Shown here piece by piece: positions 12,901 through 18,300 of a stretch of DNA of 64,000 nt. Below the pieces are notes generated by a model. That model was not told the origin of the DNA and made no database searches. It worked only from the letters and a program-made list of their open reading frames with translations. The position numbers and the translations under genes are program-made. The stretch spans positions 64,868,014 through 64,932,013 of the forward strand of contig NC_133063.1 of NCBI RefSeq assembly GCF_048771995.1, read 5' to 3'. Position 1 is the stretch's first letter. Every line of letters starts with the position of its first letter. This DNA comes from Taeniopygia guttata (Eukaryota > Chordata > Aves > Passeriformes > Estrildidae).

Positions 12901-13563
12901 GCTGCCAGCCGCAGCAGCCACCCCATTCGGCCAGAGGCCCCTTTCCCTGCGGGCAGTGCAAACGGTACGCAAGTTCCTCCTCTTCCTGCTCCAAGCTGCG
13001 CCTTTGGACTAAAAGAGCCTGACCGCTTTCAAAGGCACCACTGGGGAAGCTAAGGGCACTTGGAGGATCACCCCTCGCAGCCGTGCTCAAACCCACTTTA
13101 AACCCAAACAGCTTAGTTAAAACCCAGCATTCAGAATGAAACCCTGCCCTGCCCCAACAAGACACAATTCCTTCAAGTGGGAGTCGATGCATCAAAGCTT
13201 GGATTGATGGGGCTGATCCAATTAAAACTAGGATGAAGGCAAAGGAGGGAGAAATTTGAAGGAACTCTAGACAAGAAAGATCAGACTCATGGTGCTGATC
13301 CATTTGCAAATGTGTCACAGCCTGGAAAGACAGAAATGCATAGAAAAACGGAGACCTCGGCGCTCGTTTAATGGGGTGTCTTAAATTAACAATGCATGGT
13401 TTTTCTCCTCTCTTCCAGGGTGTTTGAAACCATAAAGGAAAGGAACAACCACAGGAGAAGGCATCGCCCACGGAAGGAAGCAGAGCCTCTCCCCAAGAAG
13501 AAAAGAGCAAATGAGGCCTGCAGCTGTCCAGGGCTAGCAAGAGTTAGCGGTCAAGAGGACTAG
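916..13563 (+). CDS. ELM2-SANT-C2H2 gene, copy 1 (5' partial, provirus in intron)
   Basis: Exons c 916-965, d 1127-1266, e 1670-1773, f 2332-2407, g 2730-2818, h 11872-11955, i 12801-12964 and j 13419-13563 (TAG). Exons a and b lie before the window. Each exon has AG/GT borders and all intron phases agree. The product is the ELM2-SANT-zinc-finger module described under copy 2. Exon c begins with GTG here, so a start codon must come from upstream (exon b in complete copies). The intron between exons g and h, which split the SANT domain, is 9053 nt instead of about 518 because it contains an antisense provirus. Splicing across it is possible but unproven, so the copy may be expressed, mis-spliced or silent. 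Coding sequence of the visible exons is intact. Confidence 0.75.
3060..3065. repeat. Target-site duplication, left
   Basis: GGTGCT directly before the TG of the left LTR. It is repeated after the right LTR and present once at the matching site in the other units (for example 19019-19024). A 6-bp duplication fits alpha- and betaretroviral integrases. Confidence 0.95.
3066..3578 (-). repeat. 3' LTR
   Basis: 513 bp, bounded by TG/CA in plus-strand reading. In viral sense a TATATA box lies at 3272-3267 and an AATAAA poly(A) signal at 3170-3165. It differs from the 5' LTR at one visible position (C at 3120, T at 11136). The last 20 codons of env run into its U3 part. Confidence 0.96.
3518..4879 (-). 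CDS. env: Endogenous retrovirus envelope, alpharetrovirus-like TM
   Basis: 453 residues starting ATG at 4879, 96 nt after pol. An N-terminal hydrophobic signal segment spans about residues 21-34. The surface subunit, up to the basic furin-type site RKKR (241-244), is short: about 205 residues after signal removal. The transmembrane subunit has an N-terminal apolar stretch (about 266-280), a heptad-rich ectodomain, the CX6CC motif (C334, C341, C342) for covalent SU-TM linkage, and a membrane anchor at about 393-414. Potential N-glycosylation sites are N174, N226, N296 and N344. The TM ectodomain resembles avian alpharetroviruses, unlike the beta-like pol. The C-terminus is encoded through the polypurine tract and the first 61 nt of the 3' LTR. 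No frameshift or stop interrupts it. It is probably translated from a spliced mRNA. Confidence 0.92.
   Translation of the reverse strand: MAAHKSPIREKHQESLHCTQLAVAVAFVILWLQAADGWIVQQPKENVWVTLAKSLQQDNLCLAMGSVDNPLSTCLVGVPLVADDWPVFNSDLLRTTGKRPNPVDTWDEWTKILSNSKEEPQELDLLGSSHAEYCVKFYYRRPSQNWHGLDLAKNTYRKDVTPLSKKYNSQTWCNYTSQVVSVSSTRPKVLPKGMFLICGDRVWSGIPSRLQGGPCSLGKLATLTPNKTQILEWRKEKQLARKKRSYDQFDSNCDSQLYNWGKTKRIAASIFLPWYAAAKALGELSHLECWVNKNANATSAALSDLLADEQTTRHATLQNRAAIDFLLLAHGHSCEDFDGLCCFNLSSRSKSIQAHIQQIKEQVKDLKTENPSAADPIDKTFSQWGIPGWAAPIVKGLIWILVIIFLIFIALAIFKQYLVKTFGSAYLVNKDGGDVGGGVASDLPALPWEATDV
3579..3595 (-). other. Polypurine tract (plus-strand primer)
   Basis: In viral sense AATAAAGACGGGGGAGA, immediately upstream of the 3' LTR, where second-strand DNA synthesis is primed. 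It lies inside the env reading frame. Confidence 0.85.
4886..4887 (-). other. Candidate env splice acceptor
   Basis: In viral sense a pyrimidine-rich stretch ends in AATAG at 4887, with exon start at 4886, seven bases before the env ATG. It would join the leader donor at 10803/10802. Placed by consensus only. Confidence 0.4.
4976..7852 (-). CDS. pol: Retroviral Pol: reverse transcriptase, RNase H, integrase
   Basis: The open frame is 958 codons counted from a GTG at 7852, overlapping the end of pro. It is reached by a -1 shift, not by its own start codon. RT is at about residues 20-270, with the first catalytic Asp in VIDIKD (about 113) and YMDD at 186-189. RNase H has TDGSG (463-467), E499, TDSAY (518-522) and D584. 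Integrase has the zinc motif H615, H619, C643, C646, then D672, D729 and E765 with the standard 35-residue D-E spacing. A basic RRRKKKR segment (903-909) and a Pro-rich tail follow. All catalytic residues are present and the frame is uninterrupted. RT spacing and sequence look betaretrovirus/ERV-K-like. Confidence 0.95.
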   Translation of the reverse strand: MGFLVWATAERTSPPLNWKTDVPVWVDQWPLVEEKLKALNELVEEQVRLGHLIPSTSPWNTPVFVIKKPGKDKWRLLQDLRRVNDVIEDMGPLQPGLPSPSMLPRDWQLAVIDIKDCFFNIPLYPGDAPRFAFSVPSINRAEPYKRYQWTTLPQGMKNSPVLCQTFVAQVLSPIRRLFPEAIILHYMDDVLVCAETTTYLRAALNKTIKAIKDAGFQIAEEKIQLSAPWKYLGITITGRTVAPQSVTIKDDPRTLRDLQQICGTITWIRPLLGLTTEELAPLFELLRGDGDLASPRELTPAAKGALERVAEAIRSRQAHRVDRVLPITLAILGKCPNFHGLLFQWDAGRKDPLLIIEWLFLPHQPPKTISTPAELMAKLIIKGRQRLQTLAGCDPACIYVPLNLEQLESLLQTNENLQISLDSYPGQISIHYPKHKLFKDTFYLAPKSYKSKTPIKDALTVFTDGSGKSHKSVITWKDPESQKWESDIQIVEGSPQIAELAAVVRAFKKFQQPFNLVTDSAYVAGIAERAEHAMLKEIQNKKLFGLLTELIWLISHREQPYHVMHVRAHTDLPGAIAEGNRRADHLAAVIATTSSSVHAITNTVPDIFAQARLSHAFFHQNAPALARQFKISKEQAKAILATCPSCQSLALPPVASGVNPRGLGALELWQMDVTHYNAFGRLKYIHVSVDTFSGAIFASLHTGEKTKDAKKHLFMAFATLGVPKAIKTDNGPGLTSKQFELFLQQWGIKHTTGIPHNPTGQAIVERSHKELKRLLDQQHDAALSMTPVERLCKALYVLNFLNCTDREPDPPVIRHFTNTTRALLKERPPVLVRDPESRAITGPFPLITWGRGYACVSTANGPKWIPGKYVKPFLEDAPAAGPPSPQNPQAASPTTPDDAVAWRRRKKKRTGSRPNLVSRVLITRLYHPPDSTFQNTPSPPVTFPLPPYLTRLPYTPVP
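7840..8817 (-). CDS. pro: Retroviral aspartic protease (pro), reached by -1 frameshift
   Basis: Open frame of 325 codons in the -1 frame relative to gag, ending TAG at 7840. It is expressed only as Gag-Pro; translation enters at the slippery site 8694-8688, so about the first 40 codons of the open frame are not used. The protease active site is DTGAD (residues 238-242), in a typical hydrophobic-DTGA-hydrophobic context, with the conserved LLGRD near the C-terminus. Between entry point and protease lies a domain of about 150 residues where betaretroviruses carry dUTPase. I cannot see intact dUTPase motifs, though a GRGLPFALL segment is reminiscent of one. No G-patch is seen after the protease. 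Confidence 0.9.
   Translation of the reverse strand: MWPDGPHTSELSTLAPGAVLQPVYAFPKTPTQELFPVIPAGGKRAAEREEGPREDNKWPFSAPEPPYYPGGPMAQGTVLEDWRSTDDGLRLLRRTANLDPGRRRVLKSSMTVTFQDEDLVRVPAGFLEPPHCQSEATVLIVGDARHTPDRISIIPEVVCVPPGSEVTVSVTCHEPPYTLGRGLPFALLYLLDSNDLSERNSEQDIHVFLTQNVTKERPIIRTVLSLQGKSVAMDLMADTGADVTIIPRAKWPRDWELVPPCGTISGVGGAVNSMRSRRLVSVEGPEGQIATIRPFVVSSNIMLLGRDVLSQWGARLDIPSPAWDF
7843..7849 (-). other. pro-pol -1 ribosomal frameshift site
   Basis: Viral-sense heptamer G GAT TTT in pro frame, ending one codon before the pro TAG (7842-7840). It departs from the XXXYYYZ rule in the same way as the known MMTV pro-pol site G GAT TTA. A shift here enters the pol frame correctly. No downstream structure was verified. 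Confidence 0.65.
8523..10706 (-). CDS. gag: Retroviral Gag polyprotein
   Basis: 727 residues from the ATG at 10706. This start is chosen because it gives MGN, an N-myristoylation signal. The frame is open further upstream but without ATG. The matrix domain is about residues 1-95. A very long Pro/Ser/Ala/Gly-rich region spans about 98-360. Capsid is about 365-610, with the major homology region at about 532-553 (QGxxExxxxFVxRL pattern). Nucleocapsid has a single CCHC zinc knuckle (C628, C631, H636, C641). The last 54 residues lie beyond the -1 shift site and are present only in unshifted Gag. The sequence PAPPYPP near residue 206 is late-domain-like but is not a strict PPxY. The frame is intact. 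Confidence 0.94.
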   Translation of the reverse strand: MGNRMSPARRDFYSHVKSSLVLGNISFNKRDLKALINLIFDHLPDTAQEDFNSVQFWGKVGRLLYDLQVKGNFKVGRFFPLFHSIFTLFKSKRESWAPSFPNPHSVPPTPNPFSPKGGSGSRPCQSPAQGCHRLPAAPRPILSSFRPGTGHPSSTLSSSQDPQTPVPSLKPCCSIPNLCQHTAQNGAGRMAELASEAPQNGVPAPPYPPRVPAISPLTPPTSSAAPASGPAPSDASMVSSSGPAPSVPLTAPLGGPPVGGTGLQEGHAPVGGNSLPEGPAPGGGPSPASPSPATSGSHATGTGSRPGRKQAILACGAPRHRSPTVRERFKALTRPASSSEEDEDRDSPRPTPRSGGGWAKIRAAAIEDGDLDLARDLGPFAAPVIRERGKRPRWEQVPYAEVKELRKAAKDYGRESPFFKNVLDLTFSGRTLVQHDIKYIAKSLLSPTELLLWEVQWKKLLKPLIIKHNLAATLGTGDEVMEAVAGDGEFGQPEDQIQLPIALLDDIREAGRAALLKIPDGRTPSQSFSTILQGPDESFIKFVDRLREAIEKQIEHPAAREELLRKMAVTNASAETKKILRALPQDPEPTISQMVEACVKATSTEVTVAMAVSKGVGEAMLNMNTVRCFGCGQMGHIQANCPHWPPEQFYNPYMPSPRPPPRNSFPSYQPAGNGPRSARRGRVRTTNGPSQRPSLPTIREDQWPRGQFWRIGGAPTTDFASSEERPT
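8688..8694 (-). other. gag-pro -1 ribosomal frameshift site
   Basis: Viral-sense heptamer G GGA AAC, exactly in the gag frame (Gly672-Asn673) inside the gag/pro overlap. This is a canonical X XXY YYZ site, also used by type D betaretroviruses. A -1 slip gives GGG AAA and enters pro. The following 40 nt are very GC-rich and could form a stimulatory structure. Confidence 0.85.
10802..10803 (-). other. Candidate major splice donor in viral leader
   Basis: In viral sense TTTGTG|GTGAGTT, a strong donor between the primer binding site and the gag ATG (10706). It is a likely donor for env mRNA. Confidence 0.55.
11062..11079 (-). other. Primer binding site (tRNA-Lys-like)
   Basis: In viral sense TGGCGCCCGAACA starts two bases after the 5' LTR and matches the complement of the tRNA-Lys3 3' end for 13 nt. 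The next five bases (CGCTG) do not match, so the real primer may be another tRNA or the site may be shortened. Confidence 0.75.
11082..11594 (-). repeat. 5' LTR
   Basis: 513 bp. In viral sense TATATA at 11288-11283 is the promoter TATA box, giving a start near 11258. AATAAA at 11186-11181 is the poly(A) signal, so R is about 90-95 nt and U5 about 80 nt. An ATTGG (CCAAT-type) motif lies in U3. Confidence 0.96.
11595..11600. repeat. Target-site duplication, right
   Basis: GGTGCT after the CA end of the right LTR, matching 3060-3065. Confidence 0.95.
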
Positions 13564-13770
13564 ATAGCAATAAGATTGTTTGTTAAGTTTCTAGGGTTGT
13601 TTATTCTTCTACTTAGTTTACTAGATAGGAATCTCTCCATTTATTAGTTAAGATGCATTAGTATTATTAACGATGTATTAGTATTATTAGATTTACCAGT
13701 AAGTGCAAGAGGTTTGGTGTTCGCTATCTTTTGCCCTTTTGTCTTTGTTGAGACACAATCTGTCTTTATC

Positions 13771-13776
13771 ATTAAA
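13771..13776 (+). promoter_or_regulatory. Poly(A) signal, gene copy 1
   Basis: ATTAAA 207 nt after the TAG stop, followed by a T-rich stretch. The 3'UTR also has an imperfect 20-bp tandem duplication (13652-13691). Confidence 0.6.
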
Positions 13777-14088
13777 CCAAAGTTTGCTCCATGACCTCTT
13801 TTTGTCTGCATGAAATCACTCAAGCAATGTTCGTTCCATTTGCTCGGTGTTGCAAACAGGGCATTTTCCCTGAGAGAAGAATCTGGGCACTTGGATGTCC
13901 CCCACAGGCCCAGCCCCTTGCTCAGCTGGCGGACTTACAAAGATCTGTCTCCGTTACTGCCACTGAAAGAAGGGTGGGGTTTCATCCTTTGATTCCTAAA
14001 AATCTCGGCTGCGAGTGCAAAGGGAGGCTTTGCTTAACGCAGTGGATTGGACCTAAAGGAGTGGTCCTGTCTCACTCTACTTGGAGGG
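13777..14088. other. Intergenic spacer between gene copies
   Basis: About 310 bp from the poly(A) signal of copy 1 to the TATA-like box of copy 2. No gene, RNA or repeat was recognised. An ATG-started open frame (13791-14306) crosses it and the promoter, which argues against it being coding. The same spacer recurs in every unit. Confidence 0.5.
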
Positions 14089-14128
14089 ATAAAAGCAGCG
14101 GGTTTAGTCCTTTCTGTTGCCCAGCAAC
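14089..14128 (+). promoter_or_regulatory. Candidate promoter: TATA-like box and RFX X-box
   Basis: ATAAAAG at 14089-14095, then the palindrome GTTGCCCAGCAAC at 14116-14128, which fits the RFX X-box (two GTTGC half-sites inverted). It lies about 1.24 kb upstream of exon a of copy 2 on the same strand. RFX2 is a known driver of spermatogenic genes; its use here is inference, and no transcription start is shown. Confidence 0.4.
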
Positions 14129-15330
14129 AAAAACAACTTTGTTTCATTTCGGGGGACAGATGGACTTGACCACCTTCAAGGACTTTCCTAACCTCTCTGA
14201 TTCTATAACATTCATATCCACATGCACAACTAAGTCATCAGGAGTTCAGTTTCAGTTTCTCTTTAAAGGACCAGTCTCCCGCTCTGGGCTTCACCAATCT
14301 CCTTAGCTAAAGCAGAGCGGGAGTGAACAGGATCCTCTCACTTCTAACAGCTTTGGTATTTGCAGCAAAGAAGAATCAAGCTCACTCCTTTATCCAGCTC
14401 AGCAAAGGGCACTGCCGGGCAAGGTTCTGGTAGCAGGGGCTGGGGAGGATGGACAGGGGCTGAGGGAGGGGGAATTGCCAGGCTGGTTCTGGGAAGCTGA
14501 CCAAAGCTTGCCCTCGTCTGATGGAGGCCGTGGCAGCTGGTGGGATTTGGAGCCTACAAAGTACCTGCATTGCAGTGGGCCTTGTTACAGCTGCCCCCTC
14601 AGTTTGCTGCTGTGTGTGTAACACGCAGGCTGGGAAGGAAGCAAGATTGGCTCCTGCTTAACGTTAGGCAGGAAAGCACTAGAACCGGCTGGGTTTTGTC
14701 GTAGCTGGGACCTAAGCATTCAAACAAACACCAAGGCCCTTAGTGTGGAAAAGTAGTTCTGTTCGTGTTAGTGTTTTAGAGGAATGCCAGAGTTTTGAGA
14801 TGAACATCTAGCTTCTTCAAGGCAGCTGGAAGATAGACATAGAAATCCTTCATTAATGTTCGCTGCAGAAATGCTGGTGGGTTGTCCCTGTGTCTGTGTG
14901 TGTCTCCATGAGTTCCCCAGAGACACATCCTGTTTCTCCGAGTTTCAAGGAAGGAGTGTTGAGCTAGGAGAGCAGCTCGGTAGCCCAAAGGAGAGAAAAC
15001 GTCCAGTGACATTCTTGGGCAGCAGGCAATTGAGAAAGCAGGCAGGATGAATGCCTCCACTTGGAGAGAAAGCTTTGGAGTTGGTTCTCCACTGAGCTGG
15101 TTCAGAGAAGTTCTTCTCTTCTCTGAACCGGCAGCCTCTTGCTCCTCCCAGAGCCGGAGGAGAGCCTTCTGGTTCAGAGGCAGCAGGACTCCTTCTGGTT
15201 CTCCAGTGCAGGCAGCGTGGTACGGGCCCTTGGACAGAGCCAGGCTCCTGCGCATGTCCAGCTGGAGGCACCTGACAGAGAAGCAGGGAGAAGACCCAGA
15301 GCTGTCCCTGCTCTGCTTTTCCCCGCCCAG
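14129..15330. other. 5' region of gene copy 2, no exon identified
   Basis: 1.2 kb between promoter candidate and exon a. I found no convincing GT donor that would end a first exon, so the true 5' exon is unresolved. It contains a 48-codon ORF (14160-14306) just after the presumed start, and a perfect 12-bp-stem, 7-nt-loop inverted repeat (15099-15129). CCTTCTGGTTC occurs twice before exon a. The same region precedes exon a in each later copy. Confidence 0.4.
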
Positions 15331-18300
15331 AGGACTGATGAGAAATGCCCCAGTGGGAAGGTCCTCAGAGCAAACTTGCACCAGAAGAAGTAAGAGAGGC
15401 AAAGGTGGCCCATCCCCCTTTCTGTCCCCTGGGTCCCCTGGGGTTCTGCATGGAATGTTGGGCTGTGCCCGTAGCAACTGTCGTTGTCTCCTGCTCCTGT
15501 GGCCGTTGGTGGAACACTGGTGGAGCAGTGGTGGAGCAGCAGCTGCAGGATCTGCTCCGGGGCTGTCCCTGACCAGCCCCCTTCTGGCCTCAGCACCAGA
15601 TCTGGCCTCTGCATAGACATCCTCATCTCCTTGTCTGCTGCCAGGCATCCCCACAGCACTTTGGGAATGTCCAAGGTAAGAAAATCCCCGTTTGCCTTCA
15701 AAGCACTAACAGAATGGCAGCACGATCCAGTTGGCTGTCCCACCAACCACGACAGACATGCTCTGTGCTCACTTTCCCCAGACAAGGTTACACACGAAAG
15801 CGGGGCCCAGCTTCTGTAGGAATAATGCTGCCTCCAGTGAAAATACAGACCTTCCCATAGAGGACGTAGAGAGCTGTCACCATGCACTTGCAGATTCTCA
15901 TCCACTGATGGCCTGAGGAAAAGTCATTGGTGCCCATTAAAGTCCTAAACCTATGTTGTGGTCACCCCAGAATATTAGTGAGGAAGTCAGGGGTTCAGTG
16001 TCAACAAATCCTGTTACTCTGCTCACAGATCCTCCAAAGCTTTAAAAGCCAGACTGATGGAAACTCCCCCCTGAGATCCCTCCCATTCAGGACACGGAAG
16101 CAGTTCACTGGGCTTGCCCTCCAGTACTGGCTTTCACCTACAAAAATGATCTGCTTTCAGCGAGTCTTATATACTTACATACTTCCATCATATACAGAAG
16201 CAGTATCATTTAATATGTTTATATTTTTTTCCCTCTGCTTCCATTGGATATCTTTTCCATGGAGATATTGCTATAGATTTGTCCATGTTTTCCAATGCCA
16301 GTAGGTCTGGTTCTGCCTCGCGGTCAGAGGCAGCCATGGAATGCCATCTGGAGAGGTCCTTCTCAAGAACACAATGACAGTATCACAGAGTTTTCTGGGT
16401 TGGAAGGGACTCACTAAGGTCATTGAGCCCGGCTCCTGGGCCTGACCAGGATGGCCTCGAGAATCACACCCTGTGCCCAAGAGCAGCATCCAAACTCTTT
16501 TTGAGCTCTCTCAGCCTTGGTGCTGTGACCCCTTCCCTGGGGAGGCTGTCCCAGTGGCCAACCATCCTCTGGCTGAGGAACCTTTTCCTTATTTCCACTG
16601 GCACATCTTCCATGCCATTCTCCTGGGTCCTCTCACTGGCGCCAAGACGGAAGGGAGTAGTGCGTGGCCTTCTGATTCTCCTCTCGGGGAAGCTGCAGAC
16701 CACTGGAGGGTCCTGCCTCGGAAATTCCAAGTGCAAAAGGCAGCAATTCCACCAAACTGAGGGGAGATGGGACAGAGGAGCTTGTGGTTTGCAATGATGA
16801 GGGGGAGAAGGAAGGCTAGCGACACATCTTGGCAGAGTGGCTTTTATCTGGAGCATTGTTTTGCTCTCTTTCAGGTGAAAAGGAGAGGCACAAGGAAAAG
16901 GAAAGCAAGAGCCAACATTGAGCCGTGAGTTTTGGCACAGGGGTTAAAGGACAGCAAACTTGAGGAATGGCGAGGAGCAGAACTGCTATTTCAGAGTCAG
17001 GCTGGGATTGGTTGAAGCCTGTGGTTCCACGGCAGGTGTCTCTTGGCCATTTGCCTTTCTTATGACCACCTCCTTCTTCCTTTAGGCACATCAATGTTGG
17101 CAGTGACTTTCAGGCTGAGCTCCCTGAGCTGCAGACCAGACCGCCAAGTGAAGATGAAGAGCCTGCAACCCTGGTCTGGAAGCCCTGGGGGGAAGATGAC
17201 TCTGACATGCAAAAACCAGACAGAGGTAGCTGTCAAGCTCTTTTTCCGCCCCTGAGATACTTGGGGGTGTGCAGGCTCTGCTTCTCTCCTTGTCTCGCCC
17301 ATCTTCCCACGTGGGAGTCTAAGAGGCAAGGAGGATGCTTTTGCAGCAAAACAGGAAAAAGAACAGCCTTCCTGCTCCCCAAATTGGTCAGAGGCATTAG
17401 CCACTGGAAGAGGGGAGATTGGCCCCCACTTCTTATGACAGAAGCTGCTGTGAAGGCAGAGCCAGCATGTCTTGGGCCCCCGGTTCAGCTGCCCCTTTCT
17501 TTGCTCTCCTTTTCATGCTCTCCAGCCTGCACTTTCACGCTATTGTGCTTTCCTTCTGCCTTGTATGGCAACCGTTCCCTTTCCTCAGCTCAAGCCTGAC
17601 TTGCGGTGGGTTTTTGTTGTGCTTGCAGTGAGAGAACTGTTGGACATGGCCAGCTCCCGTGGCCTTCCCAGGGCAGCAGCTAAGCTGGAGCTCGCCCTGC
17701 ACTGCCTGCACCAGGCACGCGGCAGCGTTCCGGTAAGAAGCGGCTGTTTGGCTGCAGAGAAGAGTGGACAGGGAATTAAAATGGCCCGGGCACTGGGAGA
17801 GCCTTTCCTGGCTGCTCTTTGAAGAAGGGAGTTGACAAGAGGCAGAGCACTTTTGCTGCCTGCCGTGTCTCCTCCAGCTGCATCAGGGGTGATTCCAAAT
17901 GGCTCGAGCAGGGAGAATGTCTCTCCTGGAGGCACCGGCGCAGGGTCCCGCAGCCTCCTCCCTTGTAAATCTCCTGCAGATCTGTGTTCTCTAAGACATT
18001 TTGAGGTGTATAGAGGGGAAATTCCAAGAAGCCTCCATGAGCTGGGGCAATTCTGGGCACAGGAGGAGCATAAACCAAAATTGGGTTGGTCAGCAAAATG
18101 CCACTCCTGGGGACCGGGATCAAAGGCATGGGCAGCAAAAATGAGGGACTAGGAGCAAGCCACAATGTTGGACCCCTATGAGATGCCAGAAACTCTGAAG
18201 AGGCAAAGTAGCTGAAAGGCAGCATTTCTATTTTTCTGGCTCTTTTTTTGTTGTGGGGCAGCTAAAGTCTTTTTCCCTTTGATCTTGCAGGAGGCTCTGG

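Larger units (their letters stand above)
1..15960 (+). repeat. Tandem array unit 1 (enlarged by provirus)
   Basis: First unit of the head-to-tail array, phased arbitrarily on the motif GTCACCCCAGAATATT at position 1. Without the 8535 bp of provirus plus target duplication it would be 7425 bp, like the others. It holds exons c-j of gene copy 1 and exons a-b of gene copy 2. Bases 1-915 are the intron upstream of exon c and contain only a CR1 fragment. The half distal to the provirus has two private 4-nt differences (about 12194-12204 and 12522-12537) that cancel in length. Confidence 0.95.

Noticed and set aside
12404..13540. Long minus-strand open frame (350-378 codons) over introns h-i, i-j and exon j, repeated in each unit
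   Set aside because: It is antisense to well-supported exons and crosses splice sites; its length changes with a 4-nt intron indel. Conservation among copies only reflects their recent origin.
13791..14306. ATG-started open frame of 171 codons between gene copies
   Set aside because: It spans the poly(A) region, TATA-like box and X-box. No domain or splice support; its 3' end (from 14160) could at most be a short upstream ORF.
14776..15654. Minus-strand open frames of 292 and 243 codons and a plus-strand frame of 189 codons around exon a
   Set aside because: They overlap one another and exons a-b, show no recognisable domain, and cannot be tested for constraint with near-identical copies.
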